64,000 nt of DNA from Microbacterium sp. MYb62 (GTDB taxonomy: Bacteria > Actinomycetota > Actinomycetes > Actinomycetales > Microbacteriaceae), in assembly GCF_002979475.1 (NCBI RefSeq), contig NZ_PCOY01000015.1:24881-88880 (forward strand). The letters are read 5' to 3'. Shown in pieces: positions 25,313 to 35,109 of this stretch; positions within the stretch are counted from its first letter, which is position 1, and each line of letters opens with the position of its first letter. The notes under the pieces were generated by a model, which was given only the letters and a program-made list of their open reading frames with translations, had not been told where the DNA came from and ran no database searches. Both the position numbers and the translations under genes were made by a program.

Positions 25313-26956
25313 TCAGCCGCCGAGCGCGGCGGACACCACGGCTCGCGCCTCGGCCTGCACCTCGGCGAGATGCTCCGGCCCGCGCAGGCTCTCGGCGTAG
25401 AGCTTGTAGACGTCTTCCGTGCCCGACGGGCGAGCGGCGAACCAGGCGTGCTCGGTCTGCACCTTGAGGCCGCCGATCGCCGCGCCGTTGCCGGGGGCGT
25501 GCGACAGCTTCGCGGTGATGTCCTCGCCCGCGAGAGTGGTCGCCGTCACGGCCTCCGGAGCGAGCTTGCCGAGGGTCGCCTTCTGCTCGGGTGTCGCGGG
25601 GGCGTCCACACGCTGATACGTCGACGCCCCGAAGGCGGCCTCGAGTTCGCGGTAGCGCTCCGACGGGGTCTTGCCGGTGACGGCGATGATCTCGGCGGCC
25701 AGCAGGCACAGCAGGATGCCGTCCTTGTCCGTCGACCAGACTGAGCCGTCCTTGCGGAGGAAAGAAGCACCGGCCGACTCCTCGCCGCCGAAAGCGACCG
25801 AGCCGTCGAGGAGCCCCGGCACGAACCACTTGAATCCGACCGGCACCTCCAGCAGGTGCCGCCCGAGCGACTCGGCGACGCGGTCGATGATCATCGACGA
25901 CACCAGCGTCTTGCCGATCGCGGCGTCGCGCGGCCAGCCCTCACGGTGCGAGAACAGGTAGTCGATCGCGACGGCGAGGTAGTGGTTCGGGTTCATCAGT
26001 CCGGCATCCGGGGTCACGATGCCGTGCCGGTCGGCGTCGGCGTCGTTGCCCGTGAGGACGTCGTAGGAGCCCTTCTTCGCGACCAGCGACGCCATCGCGG
26101 AGGGCGAGGACGGATCCATCCGGATCTTCTCGTCCCAGTCCAGCGTCATGAAGCGCCACGTCGGGTCGACCTCGGGATTCACGACCGTGAGGTCGAGGTC
26201 GTGCATCTCGGCGATCAGCGCCCAGTACTCGACCGAAGCCCCGCCCAGCGGGTCGGCGCCGATGCTGACCCCGGCGTTGCGGATCGCATCGATGTCGATG
26301 ATCGACGGCAGATCGCGCACATAGGCGTCGCGGAAGTCGTAGCCGGTGAGGGAATCCCAGTCGATGTCGGAGAAGCGCTCGAGTTTCACGCCCTCGAGCC
26401 CCGCCGCGATCAGCGCATTCGCGCGGTCGGCGATCCAGCCCGTGGCATCCGTGTCCGCGGGGCCTCCGTGCGGCGGGTTGTACTTGAAGCCGCCGTCGCG
26501 CGGGGGGTTGTGCGAGGGGGTCACGACGATGCCGTCTGCACGACCGGGGTCGTCGACCGATCGTCCGCGGTTGTAGGTCAGGATCGCGTGGCTGAGCGCC
26601 GGAGTCGGCACCCACGAGTCGCGGGAGTCGACGCGCACGTCGATGCCGTTCGCGAGAAGCACCTCGATCGCACTGCGCTCGGCGGGCAGCGACAGCGCGT
26701 GCGTGTCACGGCCGAGGAACAGCGGACCGGTGATGCCCTGCGCGTCTCGATAGTCCACGATCGCCTGGGTCGTGGCGAGGATGTGGTTCTCGTTGAAGCT
26801 GTTCGTCAGGGAGGACCCGCGATGGCCGCTGGTGCCGAACACGACCCGCTCGGAGGCGTTCTCCGGGTTCGGCTTTCGGTCGTAGTACGCGGCGATCAGC
26901 TCGTCGACGTCGATCAGGTCACTTTCCTCCGCGGGGAGGCCGGCACGGCTGGTCAT
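25313..26956 (-). CDS. pgm: Phosphoglucomutase, alpha-D-glucose phosphate-specific
   Basis: The 547-residue enzyme interconverts glucose 1- and 6-phosphate, linking glycolysis with glycogen and nucleotide-sugar synthesis. The phosphoserine loop 'TPSHNP' (Ser148), the metal loop '[10 protein letters not shown]', the sugar-binding 'GGEESAG' and the phosphate-binding 'RPSGTED' are all intact. ATG 26956 gives the usual actinobacterial N-terminus; the open frame beyond it overlaps pheA and is spurious. A CAGACT box six bases before the ATG could be a leaderless -10, though weak. It is divergent from pheA with an 87-bp gap. Confidence 0.95.
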   Translation of the reverse strand: MTSRAGLPAEESDLIDVDELIAAYYDRKPNPENASERVVFGTSGHRGSSLTNSFNENHILATTQAIVDYRDAQGITGPLFLGRDTHALSLPAERSAIEVLLANGIDVRVDSRDSWVPTPALSHAILTYNRGRSVDDPGRADGIVVTPSHNPPRDGGFKYNPPHGGPADTDATGWIADRANALIAAGLEGVKLERFSDIDWDSLTGYDFRDAYVRDLPSIIDIDAIRNAGVSIGADPLGGASVEYWALIAEMHDLDLTVVNPEVDPTWRFMTLDWDEKIRMDPSSPSAMASLVAKKGSYDVLTGNDADADRHGIVTPDAGLMNPNHYLAVAIDYLFSHREGWPRDAAIGKTLVSSMIIDRVAESLGRHLLEVPVGFKWFVPGLLDGSVAFGGEESAGASFLRKDGSVWSTDKDGILLCLLAAEIIAVTGKTPSERYRELEAAFGASTYQRVDAPATPEQKATLGKLAPEAVTATTLAGEDITAKLSHAPGNGAAIGGLKVQTEHAWFAARPSGTEDVYKLYAESLRGPEHLAEVQAEARAVVSAALGG

Positions 26957-27043
26957 CCCCTCAGTCTGCCCCCTGATCGGCACGATCGCATCCGAGAAGT
27001 CATGCGAAGATCGGCCGTCCCGCCGAGGACTAAGGTGAAACCC

Positions 27044-27985
27044 GTGACTGAACGCCGTACCTACAGCTATCTCGGCCCTGCCGGAACCTTCACGGAGGCG
27101 GCGCTCGATCAGGTGGCGGAGGCCCGTGGCCAGACCTGGCGCTCCGTGCACAATGTCGGCGAGGCTCTGGCCGACGTGCTCGAGGGGCGCAGCGACGCCG
27201 CCATGATCGCGATCGAGAACTCGATCGAAGGCGGCGTCTCCACCACGCAGGACGCGCTCGCGACGCTCCCCGGTCTGCGCATCGTGGGCGAGTACCTGGT
27301 GCGGGTGAACTTCGTGCTCGTCGCCCCGCGGGGTACCACGCTCGACGACGTCGAGGTGATCGCCGCACACCCCGTCGCCTACGCGCAATGCCACGGCTGG
27401 CTCGGCGCGCACCTGCCGTCGCACTCGCACGTGCCCGCGTCAAGCAACGTCGCCTCCGCGATCGGCGTGCTCGACGGCACCCTGCCCGCCCAGGCGGCCA
27501 TCGCGGCACCCGGCATCGTGAACCACTACGACGTCGACGTGCTCGCGGAGGGCATCGGCGACAACGCACAGGCGGTGACCCGCTTCGTGCTGGTCACCCG
27601 TACCACGCGTTCGCCCGAACCGACCGGCGCGGACAAGACGTCACTGATCGTCGAACTGCCGCACGACCATCCCGGTTCGCTCCTCGAGATGCTCGAGCAG
27701 TTCTCGACCCGCGGCATCAACCTGTCGCTCATCGAATCGCGTCCGATCGGCGACGAGCTCGGCCGCTACCGGTTCGTGATCGACGCCGACGGCCACATCG
27801 AGCACGAGCGCATGGCCGACGCGCTGCTCGGCATCCGCCGGTTCAGCCCCCGTGTGGTCTTCCTCGGCTCTTACCCGCGCGCCGATCACCAGATCGTGCA
27901 GTATCCCGACCGCTACTCCGACGACGTGTTCGTCGAGGCGCGCGACTGGCTGCGCGGCATCCTCTCCGGCGAGCCCGAAGACTGA
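27044..27985 (+). CDS. pheA: Prephenate dehydratase
   Basis: The 313-residue enzyme converts prephenate to phenylpyruvate in phenylalanine synthesis. The catalytic domain shows '[13 protein letters not shown]', '[13 protein letters not shown]' and 'VTRFVLV' (the Thr-Arg-Phe motif), followed by an ACT regulatory domain beginning '[36 protein letters not shown]', whose ESRP motif binds phenylalanine for feedback inhibition. There is no fused chorismate mutase, as usual in actinobacteria. GTG 27044 has no Shine-Dalgarno; TAAGGT (27031-27036) seven bases ahead suggests a leaderless mRNA. Confidence 0.96.
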   Translation: MTERRTYSYLGPAGTFTEAALDQVAEARGQTWRSVHNVGEALADVLEGRSDAAMIAIENSIEGGVSTTQDALATLPGLRIVGEYLVRVNFVLVAPRGTTLDDVEVIAAHPVAYAQCHGWLGAHLPSHSHVPASSNVASAIGVLDGTLPAQAAIAAPGIVNHYDVDVLAEGIGDNAQAVTRFVLVTRTTRSPEPTGADKTSLIVELPHDHPGSLLEMLEQFSTRGINLSLIESRPIGDELGRYRFVIDADGHIEHERMADALLGIRRFSPRVVFLGSYPRADHQIVQYPDRYSDDVFVEARDWLRGILSGEPED

Positions 27986-27991
27986 CGCCAC

Positions 27992-28020
27992 CCGCCCCGT
28001 CGCCCAGCGCGACCGGGCGG
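27992..28020. terminator. Hairpin between pheA and the small converging gene
   Basis: CCGCCC (27992-27997) pairs with GGGCGG (28015-28020) and GTCGC (27999-28003) with GCGAC (28009-28013), with one C-C mismatch and a 5-nt loop. It starts 6 bp after the pheA stop. Confidence 0.7.
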
Positions 28021-28030
28021 ATGCCGTGGT

Positions 28031-28240
28031 TCAGTGCTCCTGGAAGCGCGGCCAGTCGCTGCCCGGAGCCATGTGGGAATGCAGGGCGCCCTTCGCCGAG
28101 GCGAGGCTCGGGTAGGTTCCCGTCACCGCATCCGATCCGACCATCGTGACCGTGTAACCGTCCTCGTCGTGGCGGATGCTGCCGACGACGCCGTTGCGTC
28201 CGTAGGCGACCCAGAGGGCGAGAGTCTTGGTCGTACTCAT
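28031..28240 (-). CDS. Small conserved hypothetical protein (69 aa)
   Basis: The product has 69 residues, soluble and without a signal peptide; it is rich in aromatic and Gly/Ser residues ('ALWVAYGRNGVVGSIRHDEDGYTVTMVGSDAVTGTYPSL') and ends 'APGSDWPRFQEH'. The start is well supported by AAGGAG eight bases ahead. The pattern suggests a single small alpha/beta domain. I do not recognise a function. It lies alone between pheA and an LLM oxidoreductase, with a 118-bp gap to the latter. Confidence 0.72.
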   Translation of the reverse strand: MSTTKTLALWVAYGRNGVVGSIRHDEDGYTVTMVGSDAVTGTYPSLASAKGALHSHMAPGSDWPRFQEH

Positions 28241-28358
28241 CGTCGAACTCCTTCTGCTGCTGCCGACAGTGCGTTCGCCGAAGGGGCCGCGCCCCTGTCG
28301 ACGGCACTCTTCGTGACGCTACGCCTGTGCCGCGGGGAAAGCCAGGGGTTGACAGAGG

Positions 28359-29399
28359 TCAGAGCGCGGCGGCGATGAGCTCCAGGGTCTGGGCGCGACC
28401 GGCCGGGGCGTCGTTCGGCTCGGCGTCGTAGGCGCCGGCGACCGGCGAGAGCATGACCTCGTCGACGCCGTAGCGCTCGGCGAAGGCGCGCACCTCGGCG
28501 GCGACGCTGTCCCCCGTGCCGACGAACCAGCGCGAGCGGGCGGCCTGCACGACCTCGTCGGTCGCGGTATCCGTCACCGCGGCGGCGGCCTGCTCCACGG
28601 TCTCGAGCGCTGCGAGGGGCTGGTTCAGTCGCAGGCGAGCCATCATCCGCAGCTGCGGGAGCGCACGGGCCTCCGCCTCTTCCTGTGTGGGCGCGGCGAC
28701 CGCGTTCACGGTGAGGAACGTGCGCGGCTCGGGGTGCTCGTCACTCGGGCGATAGCCGGTGCGGTACAGATCGAGGGCGCGCTCGAGACCCTGGCCCGAG
28801 AAGTGGTTGGCGAAGACGTAGGGCAGGCCGTGGGTGGCGGCGAGCTGCGCGGAGTAGTCGCTCGATCCGAGCAGCCACACCTCGGGCGAGCCGGTCGCCG
28901 CGGGCGTGGAGCGCACGGTGTATTCGCCGCCCGAGGTGAAGCGCACGGTCGCACCTTCGCCGGAGAGCAGCGCGGCGATGTCCTGCACATGACGGGGGAA
29001 CTGCTCGACGTCGCTCGTGGTGCCCGAGCCGCGCAACAGCTGCGTGATCACCGGGTCGCTGCCCGGAGCCCGGCCGAGGCCCAGATCGATGCGCCCTGGG
29101 GCGATCGCCTCGAGGGCGGCGAACTGCTCGGCGACGATGAGCGGCGGGTGGTTCGGCAGCATCACGCCGCCCGACCCGAGGCGCAGGCGCGACGTGCGCG
29201 TGGCCGCCGCGGCGATCAGCACCGGGGGAGTGGTGGATGCCACGGAGGGCATGTTGTGGTGCTCGGCGAACCAGTAGCGGCGGTAGCCGAGGTGGTCGGC
29301 GGTCTCCGCGAGGGCCAGGGAGGCGGCGATGGCCTCGGCGCTGGTCTGGCCGGTGCGGACCGGAGCGAGATCGAGGACGGAGAGAGCTGTATCGGGCAT
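28359..29399 (-). CDS. LLM-class flavin-dependent oxidoreductase (luciferase-like)
   Basis: The 346-residue protein has the bacterial luciferase-like monooxygenase fold of the MsnO8/YhbW type: 'YRRYWFAEHHNMPSVASTTPPVLIAAAATRTSRLRLGSGGVMLPNHPPLIVAEQF' and 'GRIDLGLGRAPGSDP'. Such enzymes use FMNH2 or F420 to oxidise small organic substrates; the substrate is not known. ATG 29399 follows GGAAGG. It is divergent from the antiporter gene at 29455, the two starts being only 55 bp apart, so their promoters must overlap. Confidence 0.92.
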   Translation of the reverse strand: MPDTALSVLDLAPVRTGQTSAEAIAASLALAETADHLGYRRYWFAEHHNMPSVASTTPPVLIAAAATRTSRLRLGSGGVMLPNHPPLIVAEQFAALEAIAPGRIDLGLGRAPGSDPVITQLLRGSGTTSDVEQFPRHVQDIAALLSGEGATVRFTSGGEYTVRSTPAATGSPEVWLLGSSDYSAQLAATHGLPYVFANHFSGQGLERALDLYRTGYRPSDEHPEPRTFLTVNAVAAPTQEEAEARALPQLRMMARLRLNQPLAALETVEQAAAAVTDTATDEVVQAARSRWFVGTGDSVAAEVRAFAERYGVDEVMLSPVAGAYDAEPNDAPAGRAQTLELIAAAL

Positions 29400-29454
29400 C
29401 CCTTCCTGTAACGCGCGCCCGTACGGTGCCATTCCCCCCCGCTACCGTGGGGAC

Positions 29455-31188
29455 ATGGAAGCAGGAATCTTCTACGTCCTCGTCGGGTCGGTCGCCGTGG
29501 CCGCGTTCGCGCGCTGGCGGGGGTGGCCCGCCCCGCTGCTCGTGACGGTCGTCGCGCTCGCCGCGTCGTTCCTGCCGTTCGTGCCCGATCTGGACATCGA
29601 CGGTCACGTGCTCCTGAGCCTCGTGCTGCCGCCGCTGCTGTACTCGGCCGCGCTCGACGTGTCGTTCGTCGGCTTCAAGCGCAGCCTGCCGCAGATCCGT
29701 CGCCTCGGCATCTGGCTCGTGCTGCTCACCGCCCTCGCCGTGGGGTTCGTCGCCTGGTGGATCTTCCCGGCGCTCACCCTTCCCGGCGCCCTGCTCCTCG
29801 GCGCGATCGTCGCGCCGCCCGACGCGGTGTCCGCTGCGGCGATCGGCCGTCGGCTCGGCTTGCCGCGTCGCATCATGACCGTGCTCTCCGGGGAGAGCCT
29901 CATCAACGATGCGACCTCGCTCACGCTGTACCGGGTGTTCGCCTCGTTGACGATCGCGGGCGCGACGGTGTCGATCTGGGGCGGCATCTGGCAGTTCCTG
30001 GTGGCGGTCGGAGTCGGTGTGGCCGTCGGCCTCGTGTTCGGCATCGTCCTGCACCAGCTGCGCACCCGCATCAGCGATCCGGTCGTGATCGGCACGTTCG
30101 GACTGCTCGCCCCGTTCGGCGCCTATGCGATCGCCGAGCACCTCCTCGGATCCGGAGTGCTCGCGGTCGTCGCGATGGGTCTGTACGTCGGCTACAACTC
30201 CCCGCGCACCGACTACACGACGCGTCAACAGGAGAAGCCGCTCTGGCTCTCGGCCGATCTGCTGCTGGAGAGCTTCGTGTTCGCCTACATCGGGCTGCAG
30301 TTCCCCCGCGTGCTCAGCGATCTGGGCAGCGAGTCGGTCGGGGAGATCCTGCTGCTCTCCGGAGTCGTGCTGCTCGTCGTCGTCATCGTGCGACCGCTCT
30401 ACATCTACCCGACCAGTGCGTGGGCGAACTTCCAGGACCGCAGACGTCTCGAACGCTGGGATCGCGGCGTCCAATCCGGGGAGTTCGACAAGCGGCATCG
30501 GAAGTCCCGCCGCTGGGGGAACTACACCGCGGACGAACTGCGCAGTCACATCGTGCGCGAGCAGATGGCGGGGCTCACGCTCACCTGGAAGGACAGCGCC
30601 GTCATCTCGTGGGCCGGGATGCGCGGCGTGGTCACCCTCGCGATCGCGGTGGCCGCCGCCGACCTCGCCACGCTCGACACCGAGGCGTCGCATGCGATCG
30701 TCGTGGTGGCCTTCATCGTCACGGTCGGCACGCTGCTGATCCAGGGGCTGACGCTGCCGCTGCTCATCCGCAGCCTCGGCATCGCCCGCGACGTCGATGA
30801 GCAGGAGGACCAGATCGCGCTCGCCGCCGTGAGGGAGAAGAGCCGCGAGGCAGGCAAGGCGTTCCTCGCCGAGAAGCGCGTCGAGTGGGAGGCCAAGTAC
30901 GGCGAGGCCGACCTCGGCGTGTTCGATGCCTTCACGAAGCGCATGACCCGTGTCGAGAAGGACACCGACGAGGCACAGAAGGTGGAGGATGCCGCGAGCC
31001 GCCCGTCCTTCGAGGACCTCGTCGCGCTGTCGAAGGGATGGCTGCAGGTGCGGCGCGAGATCCTCCTCGCCGAACGCGACGCGGGGAACCTCGACGAGGA
31101 GGTCATGCGCGAGCTGATCGCCGCGATGGATGCCGAGGAGCTCGCGCTCGACACCCGTGGCGCCACCCGCCAACCCGGCCGCGCCTGA
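29455..31188 (+). CDS. CPA1-family Na+/H+ antiporter
   Basis: The 577-residue membrane protein has about twelve predicted helices and the CPA1 core motifs 'GAIVAPPDAVSA' and 'LSGESLINDATSL' (the ND ion-binding pair), then 'SWAGMRGVVTLAIA'. A cytoplasmic tail of about 150 residues, rich in charged residues and likely helical, follows. It exchanges sodium or potassium for protons to control pH and salt. TACCGT (29443-29448) six bases before ATG 29455 suggests a leaderless transcript, although GGGG before the ATG could be a weak Shine-Dalgarno. Confidence 0.93.
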   Translation: MEAGIFYVLVGSVAVAAFARWRGWPAPLLVTVVALAASFLPFVPDLDIDGHVLLSLVLPPLLYSAALDVSFVGFKRSLPQIRRLGIWLVLLTALAVGFVAWWIFPALTLPGALLLGAIVAPPDAVSAAAIGRRLGLPRRIMTVLSGESLINDATSLTLYRVFASLTIAGATVSIWGGIWQFLVAVGVGVAVGLVFGIVLHQLRTRISDPVVIGTFGLLAPFGAYAIAEHLLGSGVLAVVAMGLYVGYNSPRTDYTTRQQEKPLWLSADLLLESFVFAYIGLQFPRVLSDLGSESVGEILLLSGVVLLVVVIVRPLYIYPTSAWANFQDRRRLERWDRGVQSGEFDKRHRKSRRWGNYTADELRSHIVREQMAGLTLTWKDSAVISWAGMRGVVTLAIAVAAADLATLDTEASHAIVVVAFIVTVGTLLIQGLTLPLLIRSLGIARDVDEQEDQIALAAVREKSREAGKAFLAEKRVEWEAKYGEADLGVFDAFTKRMTRVEKDTDEAQKVEDAASRPSFEDLVALSKGWLQVRREILLAERDAGNLDEEVMRELIAAMDAEELALDTRGATRQPGRA

Positions 31189-31200
31189 CCCGCGGAGACG

Positions 31201-31235
31201 AGAGCGCCTCGCCCCGGGAATGGGCGAGGCGCTCT
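31201..31235. terminator. Bidirectional terminator after the antiporter
   Basis: A 14-bp perfect stem (31201-31214 with 31222-31235) has a 7-nt loop. It lies between converging antiporter and symporter genes, 12 and 20 bp from their stops. Confidence 0.87.
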
Positions 31236-31254
31236 GCGCGTAGCGGGGTCGAGG

Positions 31255-32685
31255 TCAGCGGGCGCCGACCGGCTCCTTGTCGCTGTCGGAGACGGCATCC
31301 GGCTCCGGAGCGTCGTCGTCACCGGAATCGTCGGCGAAGGGCAGCCCCTCGCGCGGGGCGTTGTAGAGCTCCTCGTTCAGGATGCCCTCGCGCTTCGCGA
31401 CGATTGTCGGGATCAGCGCCTGCCCTGCGACGTTGACCGCGGTGCGGCCCATGTCGAGGATCGGGTCGATCGCGAGCAGCAGGCCGACGCCCTCGAGCGG
31501 CAGCCCCAGGGTCGACAGTGTGAGCGTGAGCATGACGACCGCGCCCGTGGTCCCCGCGGTGGCGGCGGAGCCGACGACCGAGACGATCACGATCAGCAGG
31601 TACTGCACGAAGTTCAGCTCGATGCCGAAGAACTGGGCGACGAAGATCGCGGCGATGGCCGGGTAGATCGCGGCGCAGCCGTCCATCTTCGTGGTCGCGC
31701 CCAGCGGCACGGCGAACGACGCGTACGAGCGGGGCACGCCGAGGTTGCGCTCGGTGACGCGCTCGGTGAGGGGCAGCGTGCCGATCGAGGAGCGGCTGAC
31801 GAAGGCCAGCTGCACCGCAGGCCACACGCCCGAGAAGTACTGCTTGATCGACAGGCCGTGCGTGCGCACGAGGATCGGGTAGACGACGAACAGCACGAGC
31901 GCGAGGCCGATGTAGACCGCCGCGGCGAACCAGCCGAGCGAGGCGAGCTTCTCCCAGCCGTACTTGATGACAGCCGAGCCGATGAGGCCGAAGGTGCCGA
32001 GCGGGGCGATGCGGATGATCCACCACAGCACGCGCTGGATGACCTTCAGCAGCGACTCGGTGAAGACGAGGAACGGCTCGGCCTTCTTGCCGGCCTTGAG
32101 CGCCGCGATGCCGATGACGGCCGCGACCACGATGACCTGGAGGATGTTGAAACCGACGCTCGACGAGAAGGTGCCCTCGACCGCGCCGGGCGAGGTGTTG
32201 ACCGTGAGGCCCAGGAAGTTCTGCGGGATCAGGCCCAGCAGGAAGTTCCACCAGGTGCCCACGGTGTAGGGGTCGCCGGGCTCGAGGCCCTCACCGGCGC
32301 GGTTGCCCGGCTGGATCACGAGGCCGAGCACGATGCCGATGATCACGGCGATGAACGCGGTGATCGCGAACCACAGGATCGTCTGACCGGCCAGGCGCGC
32401 GGCGTTCTGCACACGGCGCAGGTTCGAGATGCTGGCGACGATGGCCGTGAAGATCAGCGGGACGACGGCGGCGCGCAGCAGCGTCACATACGAGTTGCCG
32501 ATCGTGTCGAGTGTCGCGGAAAGCCCCGTGGGGTTCTCGGCGGTGGCGCCGAGCTGGCGGCCGATCAGACCGGCGGCGATGCCGAGGACGAGGGCCGCGA
32601 GGATCTGGAAGCCGAACGACGTCAGCAGCTTCCGGACCGGTCCGCGGGTGTCAGGCGCCTTCTGGGCGCGTGCGGTGGTGCTCAT
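31255..32685 (-). CDS. Dicarboxylate/amino acid:cation symporter (DAACS family)
   Basis: The 476-residue transporter matches the GltP/DctA family: eight helices plus re-entrant loops, the serine-rich loop 'LAFVSRSSIGTLPLT', 'PLGATTKMDGCAA' (the NMDGT-like substrate and sodium site, here KMDGC) and 'LLAIDPILDMGRTAVNVAGQAL'. It imports C4-dicarboxylates, glutamate or aspartate with Na+ or H+. A Ser/Asp/Glu-rich C-terminal tail is added. Between GGAG and the ATG lies a run of nine C (minus strand), which gives a Shine-Dalgarno spacing of 11 and could vary by slippage. Confidence 0.93.
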   Translation of the reverse strand: MSTTARAQKAPDTRGPVRKLLTSFGFQILAALVLGIAAGLIGRQLGATAENPTGLSATLDTIGNSYVTLLRAAVVPLIFTAIVASISNLRRVQNAARLAGQTILWFAITAFIAVIIGIVLGLVIQPGNRAGEGLEPGDPYTVGTWWNFLLGLIPQNFLGLTVNTSPGAVEGTFSSSVGFNILQVIVVAAVIGIAALKAGKKAEPFLVFTESLLKVIQRVLWWIIRIAPLGTFGLIGSAVIKYGWEKLASLGWFAAAVYIGLALVLFVVYPILVRTHGLSIKQYFSGVWPAVQLAFVSRSSIGTLPLTERVTERNLGVPRSYASFAVPLGATTKMDGCAAIYPAIAAIFVAQFFGIELNFVQYLLIVIVSVVGSAATAGTTGAVVMLTLTLSTLGLPLEGVGLLLAIDPILDMGRTAVNVAGQALIPTIVAKREGILNEELYNAPREGLPFADDSGDDDAPEPDAVSDSDKEPVGAR

Positions 32686-32686
32686 T

Positions 32687-32695
32687 GGGGGGGGG
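32687..32695. repeat. Nine-base homopolymer in the ribosome-binding region of the symporter
   Basis: Nine G on the plus strand (C on the coding strand) fill the spacer between GGAG (32697-32700) and the ATG at 32685. Each base gained or lost changes the Shine-Dalgarno spacing. Confidence 0.85.
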
Positions 32696-32818
32696 ACTCC
32701 AGAATCGCGGCGCGCCGGGTGCACGCCATGAGGCTCAACGCTAGGGCTGCCTGAGAATTCCCTGGGTGGATATGACGAAGGATGACAGACGCGGATGATC
32801 TCCTTCCGGTCACCCCGT

Positions 32819-33055
32819 TCAACGGGGGGCGAGCACCAGCAGGTCGCCGACCTCGCAGTCGAGGGCCTCGCAGATCGCGCGCAGGGTCGAATAGCGGATG
32901 GCGCGTGCGCGATCGTTCTTGAGCACCGAGAGGTTCACGATGCTCACGCCGACCGCGGCACTCAGCTCGGTGAGCGTCATCCCGCGGTCGGCGAGCAGCT
33001 CGTCGAGCCGGCAGTGGATACCGGTGAACTCGTCGTCGCTCTCGGCGGGGCTCAC
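32819..33055 (-). CDS. Small XRE/Cro-type regulator (YozG-like)
   Basis: The 78-residue protein is essentially one helix-turn-helix domain: 'IHCRLDELLADRGMTLTELSAAVGVSIVNLSVLKNDRARAIRYSTLRAICEALDCEVGDLLVL'. It matches the YozG-like XRE group that is normally found beside DUF2975 membrane proteins, as it is here. The GTG start overlaps the stop of the upstream membrane protein gene (GTGA). It is last in a four-gene operon and is the natural candidate to bind the double palindrome in the operon promoter at 35110-35143. Confidence 0.9.
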   Translation of the reverse strand: MSPAESDDEFTGIHCRLDELLADRGMTLTELSAAVGVSIVNLSVLKNDRARAIRYSTLRAICEALDCEVGDLLVLAPR

Positions 33056-33825
33056 ACCAGCCCCTCCGTGTCCTTCTGCAGACGCGCGGTCTCCTGCTGC
33101 AGGCGCGCCCGGTCCTGCTCGAGGCGCGTGCCCTGACGGAACACCGCGGCGAGAGCGATGAGGCCGAGCGCCGCTGCGAAAGGGAGCGGGGTGACGGTGA
33201 GCTGATAGGCGGAGGGGTACCACTCGCTGTCGGGCGGGAACACCTCGCGCAGCCCCGTGGTCGCGGCGATACCGCCCAGCAGGTCGGCTGCGACACCGAA
33301 GACGAGGACCGCGACGGCGCCGCCGACGAGGGCCCGCGTGACCGTGTGCGAGAACACGCGTCCGCGCAGCGTGTGGAAGCAGATGACCGCGAGGATCACG
33401 GCGGGCATCGTGGTCAGGGCGAGTGTGCTCAGCTGGGCGGCTGCAGCGAGGAGCCGAAGTCCGAGGGAGGCGTTCCCGACCGTGAACTCCGTAAGGCTCT
33501 CTCCCCGGCAGCTGAGCATCGTCGTGCCGCTGTCGCCGAACTCGGAGCAGGGCAGTGTCGCCGGCCAGTCGATGTACACGTACGTCTGGCCGTCGAGCTC
33601 GGCCCAATCGACCGTGAACGCCTTGATGATGATGGTCACGGCGCTGACGAGCCCGATCAGGATCCACCATCCGGAGAGGGTGAGTGCGGCATCGAGTGCG
33701 ACCGTGCGGCTTCCGCGTCGGCGGCTGTTCCACACGACGACCGCCACGATCAGGGTGATCACGACCAGCCCGATCCCGATGTTGAGCAGCGACGGCCAGA
33801 GCTCGTCGGATCCGAAGGTGAGCAT
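33052..33825 (-). CDS. DUF2975-like membrane protein 1, with extended coiled-coil tail
   Basis: The 257-residue protein has four predicted membrane helices, an external loop with a Cys pair ('LPCSEF' and 'MLSCRG') and a charged helical tail ending 'LQKDTEGLV'. The tail has four heptad-like units, longer than in its two neighbours. The TEGLV terminus and the adjacent XRE gene are features of the DUF2975/YoaS group, whose function is not established. The start overlaps the stop of the next paralogue by one base (TGATG). Confidence 0.8.
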   Translation of the reverse strand: MLTFGSDELWPSLLNIGIGLVVITLIVAVVVWNSRRRGSRTVALDAALTLSGWWILIGLVSAVTIIIKAFTVDWAELDGQTYVYIDWPATLPCSEFGDSGTTMLSCRGESLTEFTVGNASLGLRLLAAAAQLSTLALTTMPAVILAVICFHTLRGRVFSHTVTRALVGGAVAVLVFGVAADLLGGIAATTGLREVFPPDSEWYPSAYQLTVTPLPFAAALGLIALAAVFRQGTRLEQDRARLQQETARLQKDTEGLV

Positions 33826-34463
33826 CAGACGAGTCCTTCCGTTTCCTTCTCGAGCGCGACCTTCTCCTGCTGCAGGCGGATGCCGCGGCGGAAGGCGACG
33901 GCGATCAGCCCGACCGTCACCCCGGTGGCGAAGAACGGGGCGATCGTCCAGAACTCGAGAGGATGCACGGGCTCACCCTCGCCGAGCCCGAGGGCGGCGG
34001 TGACGCCGTTGCGTCCCATCGTCTCCAGCATCACGATGAGGATCGGCGCGCCGACGAGCGTCCACCCGATGGTGGTGAACGCCCACACGTTCGCACGCAC
34101 GAAGAACCGACCGCGCAGAAAGTTCCACGCCACCAGGGTCACGCTGGCGATGACCAGGAGCGCCGCGAGCGCCCACAGCGCGATCGCGGCGATGATCGCG
34201 ACGACCGATACCGCATCCACGCCGTTCGCGATGATCATCGCCTCGTCGGCGAACCCTTCGATCGAGATGGCGCCGGAGTCGGTGGTCGCCGATATCGGCT
34301 GCTGGTCGATCGGCACCGTCCAGGCGATTCCCGTCTCGCGGAAGGTTCTCGCCACACGCAGGATCATGGCGAATACGACCGTGACCAGCGCAGCGGCGGC
34401 GTACAGGATCACGGTGACGGCATCCGCCGTCTCGGACCGGGTGGCCCTGGTGGTCGTGGTCAT
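33825..34463 (-). CDS. DUF2975-like membrane protein 2
   Basis: The 212-residue protein has four predicted membrane helices and ends in a medium-length charged helix 'IRLQQEKVALEKETEGLV'. It shares layout and the TEGLV terminus with its neighbours and is joined to both by one-base stop/start overlaps (TGATG). No catalytic motif is visible. Three paralogues in a row suggest a hetero-oligomeric membrane complex, with the helical tails as the contact surface; that is inference. Confidence 0.78.
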   Translation of the reverse strand: MTTTTRATRSETADAVTVILYAAAALVTVVFAMILRVARTFRETGIAWTVPIDQQPISATTDSGAISIEGFADEAMIIANGVDAVSVVAIIAAIALWALAALLVIASVTLVAWNFLRGRFFVRANVWAFTTIGWTLVGAPILIVMLETMGRNGVTAALGLGEGEPVHPLEFWTIAPFFATGVTVGLIAVAFRRGIRLQQEKVALEKETEGLV

Positions 34464-35086
34464 CAGACGAGTCCTTCCGTGTCACGCTGCAGTCTCCGGC
34501 CGATCTCGAACAGGCCGGCGATGAGCGCGAGAGCGAACGCCCAGCCCACGGGCGCGAGGTCGAACTGCACGAGCAGAGTCCACAGCACGTCCTCGACTCC
34601 CGGCCCCGAGTCCGCCAGGTCCTGGACGATCATGGCCCTCCCGATCCCGCCCGCCAGCTGTCCGAAGAGGGATCCGGCGACCATGAGGCACGCGGCGATG
34701 CCGAACATCCACCCCAGCGACGTGCGGAACGGGCGGGAGCGGATGAGGGAGATCCCCAGCCACCAGACGCCCGCGCACAGCGCCACGGTGGCGAGGGCGG
34801 GGAGCGCGGTCTCGAGGAGCAGCATCCAGCGAGCCCCGCCGGCCATGGCGGACACGGTGACGAGCGCGGAGTCGACCGTGGCCGCGCTCACACCGGGGAC
34901 GTCATCGAGCGCGGTCAGCTGCACATCGTGGACGGGCATCGACACCGTCGGTGCGGCCCCGAACACCTCGAATGCGGCGGACGCGACCGCGACGACCGCG
35001 CCGATGGCGACACTGACCGCACCGGTCGCGATGAGCCCGAGAGCGATCCCTTCCGCGAGTGAGGGGCGTCCTTGTCTGGTGAGCAT
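34463..35086 (-). CDS. DUF2975-like membrane protein 3
   Basis: The 207-residue protein is the first gene of the operon, with four predicted membrane helices and a short tail 'IGRRLQRDTEGLV'. ATG 35086 follows a perfect AGGAGG. The three paralogues differ mainly in the length of the tail helix before TEGLV, which grows along the operon. Function is unknown for the family; co-occurrence with a YozG-like regulator is its best-known feature. Confidence 0.78.
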   Translation of the reverse strand: MLTRQGRPSLAEGIALGLIATGAVSVAIGAVVAVASAAFEVFGAAPTVSMPVHDVQLTALDDVPGVSAATVDSALVTVSAMAGGARWMLLLETALPALATVALCAGVWWLGISLIRSRPFRTSLGWMFGIAACLMVAGSLFGQLAGGIGRAMIVQDLADSGPGVEDVLWTLLVQFDLAPVGWAFALALIAGLFEIGRRLQRDTEGLV

Positions 35087-35109
35087 CGCTGCCTCCTGAA
35101 GCGGGATTG

